Assembly: GCA_003427395.1 (NCBI GenBank)
Contig: BFEA01000631.1
Location: 576,231-640,230 of the forward strand
Source: Chara braunii
Lineage: Eukaryota > Streptophyta > Charophyceae > Charales > Characeae
Direction of reading: 5' to 3'
Length of the DNA: 64,000 nucleotides
The notes under the pieces were generated by a model. It worked only from the letters and a program-made list of their open reading frames with translations. It was not told the DNA's origin and made no database searches. The position numbers and the translations under genes were made by a program. The first letter of the stretch is position 1. The number at the start of each line of letters is the position of its first letter. Below, in pieces: positions 53,291 to 64,000 of the stretch.

Positions 53291-55506
53291 TGGTTGACTC
53301 AGTCAAACACAAGCAATACAACCTTTCTCTCATCCTTCCTCCAGATGCAACCCAAAATCTGCTTTCAGTCAGAAAAACAAAAACTGAAACTGCAACTTGT
53401 ACAATCATTCCTTTACTTAAGTCTAGTTCGTCCTGAAAGTCAAAGTGGGGAGACAGGCAATATACTCAGTAAAAAATAACAAGAAATACAGTAGGGGCTA
53501 TAACAAGGGTTTATAGAAGGAAAACAAAGTTTTTACCTCTCAGTTCCCTGCCTCCATAACTCCTCCTGAGTTCTGGCAGAGCTCCCGCAATCGATGGGCT
53601 GACTCCCCACAGAGTCTTGCTGCGGTCCTACGGGTTACGATCCCGCCTGCCGCCTTCCTCTCAGAACAGGACTAAACTTAGAGTAAGACGGGTAGGAGGT
53701 AAGGGGTTTCAGACTCTCAAGATACAAGAAGGGGACTGACTCAACTCCCAGGAGAGGGCCTTGTAGTCTTCATGCGCCTGAGGGCCCTGCAATGGTGGTC
53801 AGGATACGACAACAACTTGGTCAAACTGGAGTCAACCTTCAGCTGTTGACTTTCTGACGACCTTCCAAATTCGCAATAAAGACTCCCCTCCAACAATCTC
53901 AATTCTCTTAGCACGCTCGTGACCCGAAACCCATTGGTCACAAGTAGATCCGCAGCCCCGTGGCTCCCCGCCCTCTACTCCGTCCATTAGCATGAACAAC
54001 GCACCGCCCCGTGACCAGGCCTACTCCTTGCGGCCTGCCTGCAGCTGCGTCACATGATACGATCGGCAGAGCATTAGCCAGCGGGCGGGTCTTCAGCTCT
54101 GCGGCTCACCCCTCTTTACTCAGATACAGCAGGCTGAGCAGTTCTTCAGTCAGCCGGTAATTCAATTTGTTTCCGCAGTTGGTCTCCTCGCCGCACCGAC
54201 TGATGGGATGGTGGTCTGCCAGCCAACAGATAGATCTGCAATCCCACAACCTTTCTTGAATTAGCGTGCTCTGTACCGCACGGACCTCTCCCTTCATGCA
54301 GCAACAAGTTTGTGACCAGGTACCTCAGTTTCTAATACGAGCACATCGCCGGCAGAATCATGTAGGTAGCAGGTACGACCCCTTGCTGTAACGTTTACTA
54401 CAAACAACAAAGTTTTCCTTGCTCTATCGCCGACTCACAATTTAGTCTGTAAGCTCTAGGCTTCCCTATCTGCTTGCTGCGCCCGCACCACAAACTGAAT
54501 AGAGCATCAGCCATATCACACTTCCGCAGGGCACGACATCAAACCCAAATATTACTGTGTCTTGGCCAATGATTTAAAATGCTAGCTACGGTCAATCACA
54601 GCGGCAGCACACGGCGCCGTACCAGCGCCCAGTCAATAGAGACACATTAGCTCCTAAACGACGGAGCACAGCAATCCGTAGCAGTCTGTGCACGGCTAAA
54701 CGAACCAGCAGCACCCCAACCTCAAGCCGTGGTAGCCGCAACCTTCAACAACAACTAATCAGGTGAGGTCGGTCGTTCCTGCGCAACTGCCATAATCACG
54801 GAGGCCGGCGGTAACCTCAACAGCGGGGCTCGATCATACCACTCAATCCAACTCAGCCCGCTGTATCCTGTTCACTCATCTGGCTGAAAACAGTCCGCCC
54901 GACTGTCGTCTCTGCATCTGCTCATCCTGATGAGTCCCACATCCACCAATAGGTAGGTTCCCTCTCTCCTGGTTCCTATTGTTTGCCTGCAGCCAGTTCG
55001 CTCAGTGCGACAAAACGCACTCCGACCAACGGCAAAAATCTGCACGCACAAACCAGGTACGTTCACTCATCCCCTTTTCCTGCCTACTTTCTCCTCCCCT
55101 TCAATTTTCTCTCTCTCTTGCCATCCTTCGTTTCTTCTCACCGTCATTTCTCCACCTACATGCCCCTTCCTCAGATTCCGGCCAGGTTCACCGGATTCAG
55201 TGGTCACCATGGTCAAGATGCCCCTTCAAGACAGTCACGACCGTTCCAAAGCAGCAGCTCGATGATGGAGATGGTCGGTAGGTACAAGCAGGATCTCAAG
55301 CATGGGCCTCAAGCACTTACCTCATGTACAGAATAAGAAGGACCTCATATATAGAACAAGAACGAGTCTGCTGTTGAAAATGGGCAGATACATCACCATT
55401 TTACTTTATTTTCCCTTGGCGCAACTTTAATTTCTCATGCCGGTCAAACCATCGCCCGAATAAAAAATCTAACATGGTCATTCAACTCGGAACTTGGAAT
55501 GGCCCA

Positions 55507-55695
55507 AAACCCCCATTTAGCATCCCCCTCGTCCGATTTCGTCCGAAAATGAGCCGGATATGCGTTTGCCATTGCCCTTCTTCGCTCCACTCTCACTATA
55601 CTAACATCAAAACTAACTCGACCATTGTACTTGCCCTACCCTAAAACCCCAGTCTACAATCTTTCCCCGCTCGTTTTTACCAAGAAACGAGCGGG
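55507..55695 (-). repeat. Hairpin + GGGGTTTT units of copy C
   Basis: The minus strand has a perfect 11-bp stem (CCCGCTCGTTT/AAACGAGCGGG, 55666-55695) followed by GGGGTTTTAG (55641-55650). A second, weaker unit ends at GGGGGTTTT (55506-55514). Confidence 0.75.
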
Positions 55696-57072
55696 ATATG
55701 CATCTTTCGACTTCGTCATAGCCACTCCCCCGTAGCTGCGTTCTTCCCTTTCATCTTTTCGGTCTCTGACCTCGTGAACTTCGTCTCGACGCTAGCGCAA
55801 TTCACCTCAAATTCCACTTCAACGCTATGAAAACTCGGCAGTGCCTTCCCCAAAAAGAAAATAAAAAAGCTCACCGAAACATTTACCCCCTGCCTTAGGT
55901 AGACCATTTTTTTTTTTTTTTTTTTTTTTTTTTGTCAATGCACCCGGTTGGGCCCTCTGTTCAGGTTCATCCGAGACTGCCAAAAGAAGCATCAAACAGC
56001 AGCCAGGCATATTTTCTCCGTATTGCTCCAGTCCAGCTAAGGCCAATGCTAGGGCCTTGGCCCAGGGCTATCATCATTGAGGCTGGCCGACCCGAAATAA
56101 CATAGGGCTGCTCCCGTGGTTTCATTGAAATTCGAAGTCAGGTTTATACTTCAACAGTTCACCCTTTTGCTGCCCGCCCGTCACACCCTTTCTGATGCGC
56201 TAAGCCGCACTCGTCCGTCATAGTGACTTTAGCACAGCAATAGGTCGATAGGCTCGCAGCTTGCTGCCAGCCCAAGTGTGGGGCTGAATGGGCCGAGCCC
56301 GGTCCTAGTGGTAGTGGCCAATATTCCAATGAGAACTTTGAAGTCCCGAGTGAGGACGAGTTCTGTGGGAACCGCCACTGCAGCCAGTGTCGCTGCAGGC
56401 CATCCGCCAGTGTCCCAGGCCAACTGCGCCCAGACGCAGTCCTGTCTATCAGGTCCCAACGGCCATGCTCACACTCAAACCTCTTGTCGCAGGTCATGCC
56501 CAGCAAACAGTGCACCCGCGGCAACCCACGCCACCTTCGGGTCGTAGTCCCACAGACCCGCTCAGTACGCTCTCCAATTCTCTTTCACTTTTAGGCTATC
56601 GACGCCTTCCAAATGGAACGTGAGGGAAGCCACAACCATGGACCCCACCATTACGGCTCCCCCCCGTGCGCCGTGGGCCAAGCACCCACTGGCCTTCATA
56701 CTCGTTGACCTCCTCGGTCCGTGTTCCCACGCAGTCAGGATTCTGTCAACGCCTCGGCCACGACGATGTCTCGACGAGCGTGCTCAAGGTCTTTGACTGT
56801 CGTTTCAGCCACCGTGCCCAGCGTCGGCCTCATAACCGACTGCCGAGGAAAAAACTATAAAAACAAATAAATAAATAAATAAATAATAAAACCGAAAATG
56901 AATGTCGCACATCCCGCCGGTCCGCGACACCGCGCACACCCAGCTGCGCATGGTTGCACCTCACCGTCAATACCCCGCGCGCGTCGCTCACCCAGACAAG
57001 GACCTAAGCTTTCTCTCGCATGCTCGCCGTCGGACGAGCGAGGCTGCACTGGCGTAACTTGCAGAAAACACG

Positions 57073-57098
57073 CCAAATACCCTTGTAAGGGTATTTGG
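57073..57098. repeat. 12-bp-arm palindrome at LTR2 copy C start
   Basis: Arms CCAAATACCCTT and AAGGGTATTTGG; identical to 13598-13623, located just inside the TGTCG terminus. Confidence 0.9.
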
Positions 57099-57105
57099 TA
57101 CGACA

Positions 57106-60100
57106 ACGCTGAGCGTCAGGGATAGGGAAAACTCAGTCTGCATTAGTGAAGGTGGTGCATGGCCGATCTGAAACTCACCAAGTCCGGACATAGCAAGGAT
57201 TGATAGATTGAGGGTTCTTCCTTGATTCTACGGACGGTAGTGGCAACAGTAAGCCCTGATTGGTGATTGAAATTCGCAGTTTGGTTCGTCATCGGAGGCA
57301 CGACTGTGCATCTCGCTGTTGGACAAAGTACGTCTATGTATTTGTGCTTCCTGCGCAACTTCGACAGTAAAACAACTACATTGAGTTTTGTTGTGCAGCT
57401 ACCGTGCCTATGCTGTGTACGCTGATTTTCATTGTGAATCGTCGTCGAGCCTTGCCTGATGCATACTGTTGTTGTCTGTTGTTGCGTTTAAGTGCACATT
57501 CGAATAGAACACACAGAGATGCTCTATTGCAACTCAGCCTTTCTAGGTTGCGCAGTTGCAGATCGGTCAAGGGTGAGGCAGTGACTTCGGATGATTGATC
57601 AGGAGTCGCAAGGGGATTACTGCGGTAACTTGGAGGCTTGTTAGGAAACGTTTACTTTGCGTTTTGGTTGTGGTTTGGTCGTCTTCAATGCGTTTTTTAC
57701 CACCATTGCAGGTCTCTCCAGATTTGAAGGCAACAAGGTGTTCTCCACGGGAGTCTGAGTGACCCCCTCTGAAAACTTGAGAGACAAACTCTATTTTTTC
57801 TATCCTTTTTTCTCCAGGTCTGGTCTGACGTTGGGGAGAGGAAGGCGGCACATGGGATTGCAACCCACAAGACAACAGCAAGGCCCTATGGGGGTTTGAC
57901 CCATGGATTGCAGGAGCTCTGCCGAAGCCCATGCGGGACTCTGAAGGCAGGGAACTCAGAGGTAGGCCGACACGATCCTACCTATACAACCTCACATTAT
58001 TTTGTCTGGCTTTAACTTTTGTATATCGTTTTTTTTTTTTTTTTTTTTTTTTCAGGACTTTAATTGAATCAAAGAAGAACTCTACTATGCATTGTGAATT
58101 CATTTGTCTGTGGTAAAAGGTCGCGATTTTTGCATACGATGATATGAAATGGGTTTGGAAGTGGAGTCGTATCAACTGATCTGGACGCTTTGCTCATTCC
58201 GCTTTGAAAGTTTGAAATGGGTCTGGGTGTGATGCCATATCGGCTGATCCGGACGTTTTGCTTATTTTGCTTGAAACTTGGAAATGGGTCTGGGCATGAT
58301 GTCGTATAGACTGATCCATATGCTTTGCTCGTTCGCCTAAAAGTTTGAAATGGGTCTGGAAGTGAAGTCGTATCCACTGATCCAAACGCTCTGATTTTCG
58401 TTTTGCTTGAAAGTTTGAAATAGGTCTTGAAGTGAAGTCGTATCGACTGATCCAGACGCTTTGGTTTTTGTTTTGCTTGAAAGTTTGAAATGGGTTTGGA
58501 AGTGAAGTCGTATCGACTGATCCGGACGCTTTGCTCGTTTTGCTAAAAAACTTGAAATGAGTCTGGAAGTGAAGTCGTATCGATTGATCCGGACGCTTTG
58601 CTCATTTTTCTTGAAAGTTTGAAACGGGTCTAGGCATGATGTCGTATCGACTGATCCAGACGCTTGGCTCGTTTACCTGAAAGTTTGAAATAGATCTGGG
58701 TGTGATGGGGTATCGACTGATCCAGGCGTTTTGCGGTCGTTTGCTTGAAATGGCTTGAATGGGTCTGAGCATGATGTTGTATCGACTGATCCGGGCGCTT
58801 TGCTAGGTCAATCAGTTTGCTTGTTGACGAAAGTTGTACTATTCTCCTTGTAGGAATAGTCCACGCAAGTGTGTTAATAATTTACATATGTTTTGACAGA
58901 GAACAACTTGAGAGTTAGGATCAACTAAGAAAATAAGATACAGCCTCATACAAGACTCATGTTTTGAAGAAAGGGAGAAGTATGATCAGGACAAGTAGAA
59001 GATGAAAAATTTTGGTTGAACGAACCCTTGGTTTGAAGTGGCTGAATGAGTGGTTCTTCGTATGACATGCTTGTTGGCAATGCCTTGTTCTTTGTTCACA
59101 ACTCTATTTGTTTTCTGCTTTAGTCGAATAGTCTTTTAGTGCTCGCCTTGTACTTGAGCGATAGGCATGTAGTTGTCTACTTTTGTTTTCGCATTGTCTC
59201 TTCGTGCATCATGATGATTGCTTTGGTAAGGTCTTGGCTAGAATCTGAGTTAGTAGAAATTTTGGGAGCCTCCTTCCCTTAGGGGAGATGCTGCCGAAAT
59301 ATTTGTCAAAACCTTAGAGTTAGTCAATATTTTTGGATGTCATTTGGGTTAGAATTAGTTTAGTCATTGAAGTCAGTAGGAATTATTCTAAATGTCTTCC
59401 TTGCTAAAGAAAGTGTTGCCAAAATTTCTACTAAAACCAAAGAGTTAGTTTATTTCTAGATAGTCTCCGAGTTTTGAGTTTTCTTCTTATATTTTATCTC
59501 GTAAATATTCTTCGAGCACACTTCCCTGAAGAAAGTGCTGCCAAAAGTTTTGTTATTTTTATATCGTTACCAGACGTCGCCGCTAAGTAGTTTGGGGTGC
59601 GCTACGAAGTTTGTCTTTATTAACTCGACATGCGGTGTCTACCTTGGTTTTGTGACACAGGTCACCATTACCTGCGAGTGCTTTCAAATGTCTTGAGCTT
59701 TATCAACTTTTGCTATCAAATTGATAGCAGGTCGGTTTGCGACTCGACTCCTACCCACCATGATATCCACATCCAGATGTTTGTGACCCCGTTGGCGAAA
59801 GACATTTCCGTGTAAATGAAATTCCTACTCTTGGAACCTCTCTTGAATGGTCATGCAAAAGCTGTGTGAATTGGAACGGGCGACTATGCCTTGTTGAGAG
59901 GGGATCAAAACGGACCGTGAGGGATATGAGTCTAAGAACAAAGCAGCTAAACACGTTGTGACACTTGTGTGTGGAATTTCATTAGGCTTCACGTGTGTGC
60001 AGGTATGTAGAGGAGCGAGAGTTCGCTCTTTGGTTGAGAATGATTTGAATAATTGAGTGCAGGGCGTGGGCGACAAAATCCAATTGTCGCTGTGATAATG

Positions 60101-61250
60101 ACTCTCCCTGATTTTCTCTGAGACTTTCCCCTTTCTTTTTTTATTCTCAATTTCCCTTGCGCTCGCAACTAACGAAAAAGCAGGAGTAGTCGAGCACAAG
60201 GTTTAGCGCTCGACCTTCGACCAAATTAAGACTCGGTTCGGATACGGAAATTTGTTCGCTAACCCGCGTCTTCCTTCTTTTAACTTTCTGCGAGAGAAAA
60301 ACGAGTGAACCCCACTTTGAAGGATTTTTGCTTTCTTAGCTTATTGGTCGGACGTTGGTTCTGAACCTGAAATTCAAGGTCCTTGTCTAGAACATTCCTG
60401 GTTCTGGTCCTGCACAAAATAGTTTCCCCTATGTGTCACACGCTAACCCCTTGCTCATCGTCACCCACTACATAAAAGCCAAGGGCGCCGCAAGGGTTGG
60501 ATGACTTGTCCTTCAGCCGTTAAATATCGTGAAGGAAGGTTCCTTCACAATATTTCGCTTTCGACACTTGAGTGTCGTTCACAACCTTAAAACCCACAAG
60601 AGGTTGCGTGGTTGTGGGTAACGCATGAAGCGTCTTCATGACAGTCGATCGAGTAAGTACATATGACTGAGTGTAATGGTCTCCCTTGCGCGTGCATTCC
60701 TCTTATGCAACTTTGTACGGACCTCGCTCAGACACTTTAGCGTCTTTTCGAGTTATGGGTCGGAACATTTGAAAAAGGGACTAGGCATATATGCATTTTT
60801 AATTAGTAAAATTATTCTCTTGAGTGAAGCGTGTTAAGTTAGTATGTCCTAGTCGACCGACGCAGAAACGCAGGGTGGGAGATCAGTGCCCCATGTGACG
60901 ATTCACATGCGGGTCCGATCTAGGCGTGGACTGCGCGTACCCCCAATTCTACAGTGTACGAGAAACGCCTTCGGCTGGACCACCTCCACGATTGCACATA
61001 AAAGCTTCCGCGCATGGCTCGGTAGCTCGGCGGGGATATGCCCACCCAAGAGATGGTGACAGCTCTAGTTGGTGGAGGTAAGTTGTACCTCGCGAGACCC
61101 TATCTTGTCGTAGAGACTTGATGGAGGTATAGTTGGCGCACTTGGCCGGAGCGGCTCCATTGCTTCCCCTTAAGTGACGCAACTCGCAAATCTGCCAATC
61201 CCACATGATGTGGTCGGGAATGTCCTCTCCACGAGAACCATGCGCTCGAC
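57106..61250 (+). mobile_element. LTR2 copy D (5' end cut by copy C)
   Basis: Begins where copy C ends. Shared blocks: GAGAGGAAGGCGGCACATGG (57837), GGATTGCAGGAGCTCTGCCG (57904), then a 66-bp array in place of the A/B loop array (58147-58805), GCTGCC units (59250-59545), TGCTATCAA palindrome (59711), CGACACT palindrome (60562), TACCCCCAATTCTACAGTG (60939) and a decayed terminal block near 61200-61245. No coding region recognised. Confidence 0.55.
58147..58805 (+). repeat. 66-bp tandem array, about ten units
   Basis: Units contain GAAAGTTTGAAATGGGTCT, GTCGTATCGACTGATCC and GGACGCTTTGCTCG-type words. Each can form a hairpin GTCTGGA/TCCGGAC with an inner GTCG/CGAC; one unit has GCC..GGC instead of GTC..GAC, a compensatory change. 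The array sits where copies A, B and C have their loop arrays. Confidence 0.85.
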
Positions 61251-62454
61251 TCTAGATAACGCAAGAGGAGGGTTGATATGTTTAGCTGACGTGGCGAGAC
61301 GACAGTGGTGGATGGTGCAACGCAGTGGAGGGGGGGTGGTCATGGAGGGTGTTGTCTCGCAGGGAAGGGAGGACGGCAGACGCTCGTTTGATCATGATGT
61401 GCTAGTCTTTATTTCTTGTGTTGTTTTCCTGTCTTGGGGTGCCTTGACAGCGTCTCCAAGTTGTTGTGTCGTGGTTTCGTCCTGGCAAAGTAGACCCTTT
61501 TGTGGAAGAAGGGGTTTATGGGGAAGGTCGTCACGTATGATGGTGAATGTCAACGGTGACTTTTGCATTTCTAGGTTTCGTGTAATGGTGCAAGCTTGGA
61601 GTTCTTGCACAACTTGTATTTGTAACAAATGCATGACATTGTGAGCTCTTCGTGGTTGTGTCCGCGAACTTCGATTCGCTAAAGTGTGCAGTCATCGTCG
61701 TCGTAATAGTGTGATGCATACAATTTCTCATTTGGTTAACGACTTGACATTATTCGGCGTCAACATCATGCCTTTGGAGACGACCTTTGTCAGGCATGCC
61801 TACCGTGGGTGTTCAATGTGCATGATTTCTTTGTCCTTAATCTTTGTCATCTTGTGTCTTGCGTTCCTCAAATTTTGCGCTCCTATTTGTTGTGTGTCTG
61901 AAATGGACATCGTCGTTCGTATGTTGGCGAGAGAGGGGTGACACATATTACTGGATGGCGTTTGTGCGCAACACAAGGCCCTCACACATTCGCACACGTG
62001 CATGCACACACACGTACGCTCACACAAACACACAGACACACACTCTCACACGCACACAGACTGGTGCACCAGCAACACAAACACGAGCATGCACTTTTCC
62101 ATGACGAACGCACACCCACGCACACATACACGTGCACACGCATACGGCAAGATCATCTGCACCCCCAACATAAATGGTACAATGTAATCAACGAAAACAA
62201 CAAATTATGAAAACCGAAAATGAAAGGAATTCACAAAAAAATACGTCACACCTCAATGACCTTCAACCGTTTTAGCAATCATCATAGAGCAGGGTAGTGT
62301 GAAAACATGAGGCCGCACAACCCACACCACGCCACATAATCACAAACATCATCACACGGTCTTCTATAACAAAAGGTAATGAAATAGATACATAAGATTT
62401 CATATTAAATTCGAAAAAATGGTTGAATGTCATATGTGCAGTAAACAATCGCGA
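61251..62454. other. No gene recognised; includes (CA)n at 61979-62063
   Basis: Between the tails of copies D and E. The open frame 61174-61644 (156 codons) overlaps the end of copy D and has no recognised domain. CA-rich microsatellite from 61979. Confidence 0.5.
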
Positions 62455-64000
62455 TGTCGAGCTCATCGACTCCCGACTTTTTTTGCAAAAGGCGAGACCT
62501 CCCGGCCATGTCACGCAGGAGTCAAACAAAGAAAAACAACAGACAACTTGAGGACGACGTTGCCGAGCGCATCGATCCCGCGCAGGGCGGGACCCTCCTG
62601 GCCTCGTCATGTAGGAGTTGGTCATAATCGCTAATACGTAAATAGAGCTTCCGCAGTCGCTCCGGCCGAGTACGCCAGCCATACCTCTCGCGAGCCCCTA
62701 CGATAGGATAGGGCCTACACAAGGTACAACTTTACCTCCACCTCCGGAAGTTGTCACCTCCCTTCGGTGGGCGTATCCCCGTCGAGCTACCAGTCTACAG
62801 TACGAAGGCTAATCAGTTGCAATCATAGAGGTGGACCAATCGAGGGCGTTTCTCGTACGCTGTAGCATAGGCGCTATGCGTGGTCCTACACCTCTATTGG
62901 ACCTGCACGTGAACCAACGCATTGGAGGGTTGAAGTCCCAAGCGCGAATCATCATCAGTCGACTGGGACGCATCGCACTCACCACGTGTTACACCACTTT
63001 TTAAAACATAAAATTGAAAACACACTCCATCATCACAACAACACTCCTAGTCTCTTTTAGTATCCAACCCATAACCTTTTACAGCGGAAATCGGTTAGGC
63101 GATGCTCGCGAGACTTAGTATAAAACCGCGCGGACGCAGGGCCTTCTCATATCGACTAACAATGCAAGCAGTTGCAATGATGGCGTATTATGTAGTACCC
63201 ATAATCAGACAGTCCTCGATGGTCTCGAGGGTTGCGTTCGACACTCCAGTGTCGGCTGACATCCGCCTTGAGGGGTTAATCTCTCGATGCTAAACAACCA
63301 CCAAGTAGGTTGAGAACCACTCCCTCTTTTGCACCCTGCAGAGAGTGGGTGGTACATATGTTCATACTTGTAGTGGCAATCGTTTCTTATTGCCCTGGGG
63401 TTTGACTTTGACGGCTTCTACGGACTATAACGTCCAACTATAATAACTATAAAAAACAGAAGGTTAAAAGGGGATCTCCCTTTTCTCTCAAAACATACTT
63501 TGTTTAACCCTTACGCACGGTTATATTAGGTCGTACGAGTACTCAAGGCATTATGTAGGTATATATATAAAAGGGTATACAATATGTCGCGACCACTTCT
63601 CACAATCACAGTGAGACTCCTCTCAGCCATATATATGTATGCGATCGGAGACAGTCAAATCCAAAGTCTGAACCATAAACATACATGCAATCACATCAAA
63701 TATTCAACAAAAGTTCAAGCACTAGAGGGGATCAACTTCAACCATTATCGGCGCTCACGCCCCTTACTTTAGCCCTACAAGCCCCAACCTTTGTCCAACC
63801 TTCCATAAATAAAAGCACTCAGTAGCTTTGTTGAATGGACATTCAATGAAGTCTGAGTGAAAACTCAAATGAAACAATTCAAACCACAAGGCTAAAACCT
63901 TTAGGTTGAGCTGGCGAGAGTGGATTGGAGTTGAATCCTAAACCGACGAATCGACAACCGACCTGTTACCAGTGATAACAGAAGATGATTCTTGTGGGAT
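62455..64000 (-). mobile_element. LTR2 copy E, 3' part (continues beyond window)
   Basis: Minus strand, from the window end: CTGTTATCACTGGTAACAG (63963-63981), GTCAAAGTCAAACCCC (about 63400), CGACACT palindrome (63239-63254), TTTTATACTA block, GTAGCTCGACGGGGATACG (about 62770) and terminal block ending GAGCTCGACA at 62455. The terminal block is present twice (about 62560-62620 and 62455-62520). Confidence 0.6.

Larger units (their letters stand above)
51412..57105 (-). mobile_element. LTR2 copy C (5.7 kb, TGTCG to CGACA)
   Basis: On the minus strand it starts TGTCGTACC at 57105 with the CCAAATACCC palindrome (57073-57098) and ends GCGCTCGACA at 51412. Collinear with copy B: head blocks to 56150, hairpin units (55695-55507), CTG-type region, hairpin-loop array (53290-52590), GCTGCC array (52290-52030), CTGTTATCA palindrome (51717-51735) and terminal block. 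The section holding the CGACACT palindrome is deleted near 51560. No coding region. No convincing target duplication was found. Confidence 0.65.

Overview
The window looks like repeat-dominated nuclear DNA from a large eukaryotic genome. No host gene is recognisable. It is filled with retrotransposons in several states of decay, microsatellites, homopolymer runs and one assembly gap. A plant-lineage source (land plant or charophyte alga) is an inference. It rests mainly on the primer-binding site at 22625, which matches the 3' end of a plant-type tRNA-Asp with one mismatch.

Layout. 1-3.8 kb: short SINE-like repeats next to T-tracts, two of them carrying a hairpin whose stem differs while its loop is conserved. 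3.8-7.4 kb: a decayed non-LTR (LINE) element with a Gln/Pro-rich first ORF and a truncated AP-endonuclease. 8.0-8.4 kb: tRNA-like SINE remnants. 8.9-12.6 kb: the first copy (A) of a long non-coding repeat, here called LTR2. 13.6-47.6 kb: LTR2 copy B, interrupted by a 27.4-kb Ty3/gypsy element (14541-41932). 47.8-48.0 kb: N gap. 49.4-64 kb: further LTR2 copies in both orientations (F, C, D, E).

The giant element, here called LTR1, has LTRs of about 8 kb with TGTCG...CGACA ends and a short target duplication. It also has a tRNA-Asp-type PBS and a G-rich tract at the 3' LTR junction. Gag, protease, RT, RNase H and integrase remnants are recognisable but broken by stops and frameshifts, and the integrase has lost most of its catalytic core. 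Its most unusual content is a set of small accessory ORFs in the LTRs and between PBS and gag. They form two paralogous families: five copies of a 100-155-residue protein and five of a smaller alpha/beta-like unit.

LTR2 elements share TGTCG...CGACA ends with LTR1 but have no recognisable coding capacity. They carry arrays of hairpins with conserved loops or flanks and compensatory stem changes. In copy A the loop sequence at the equivalent array position is entirely different from that in B and C, and copy D has a 66-bp array instead. These arrays and the LTR-borne accessory families are the best candidates for undescribed biology.

Cautions: a Nextera transposase adapter with a duplicated flank lies in the 5' LTR, and several N positions are identical in both LTRs. 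LTR identity in this assembly is therefore not a safe clock.
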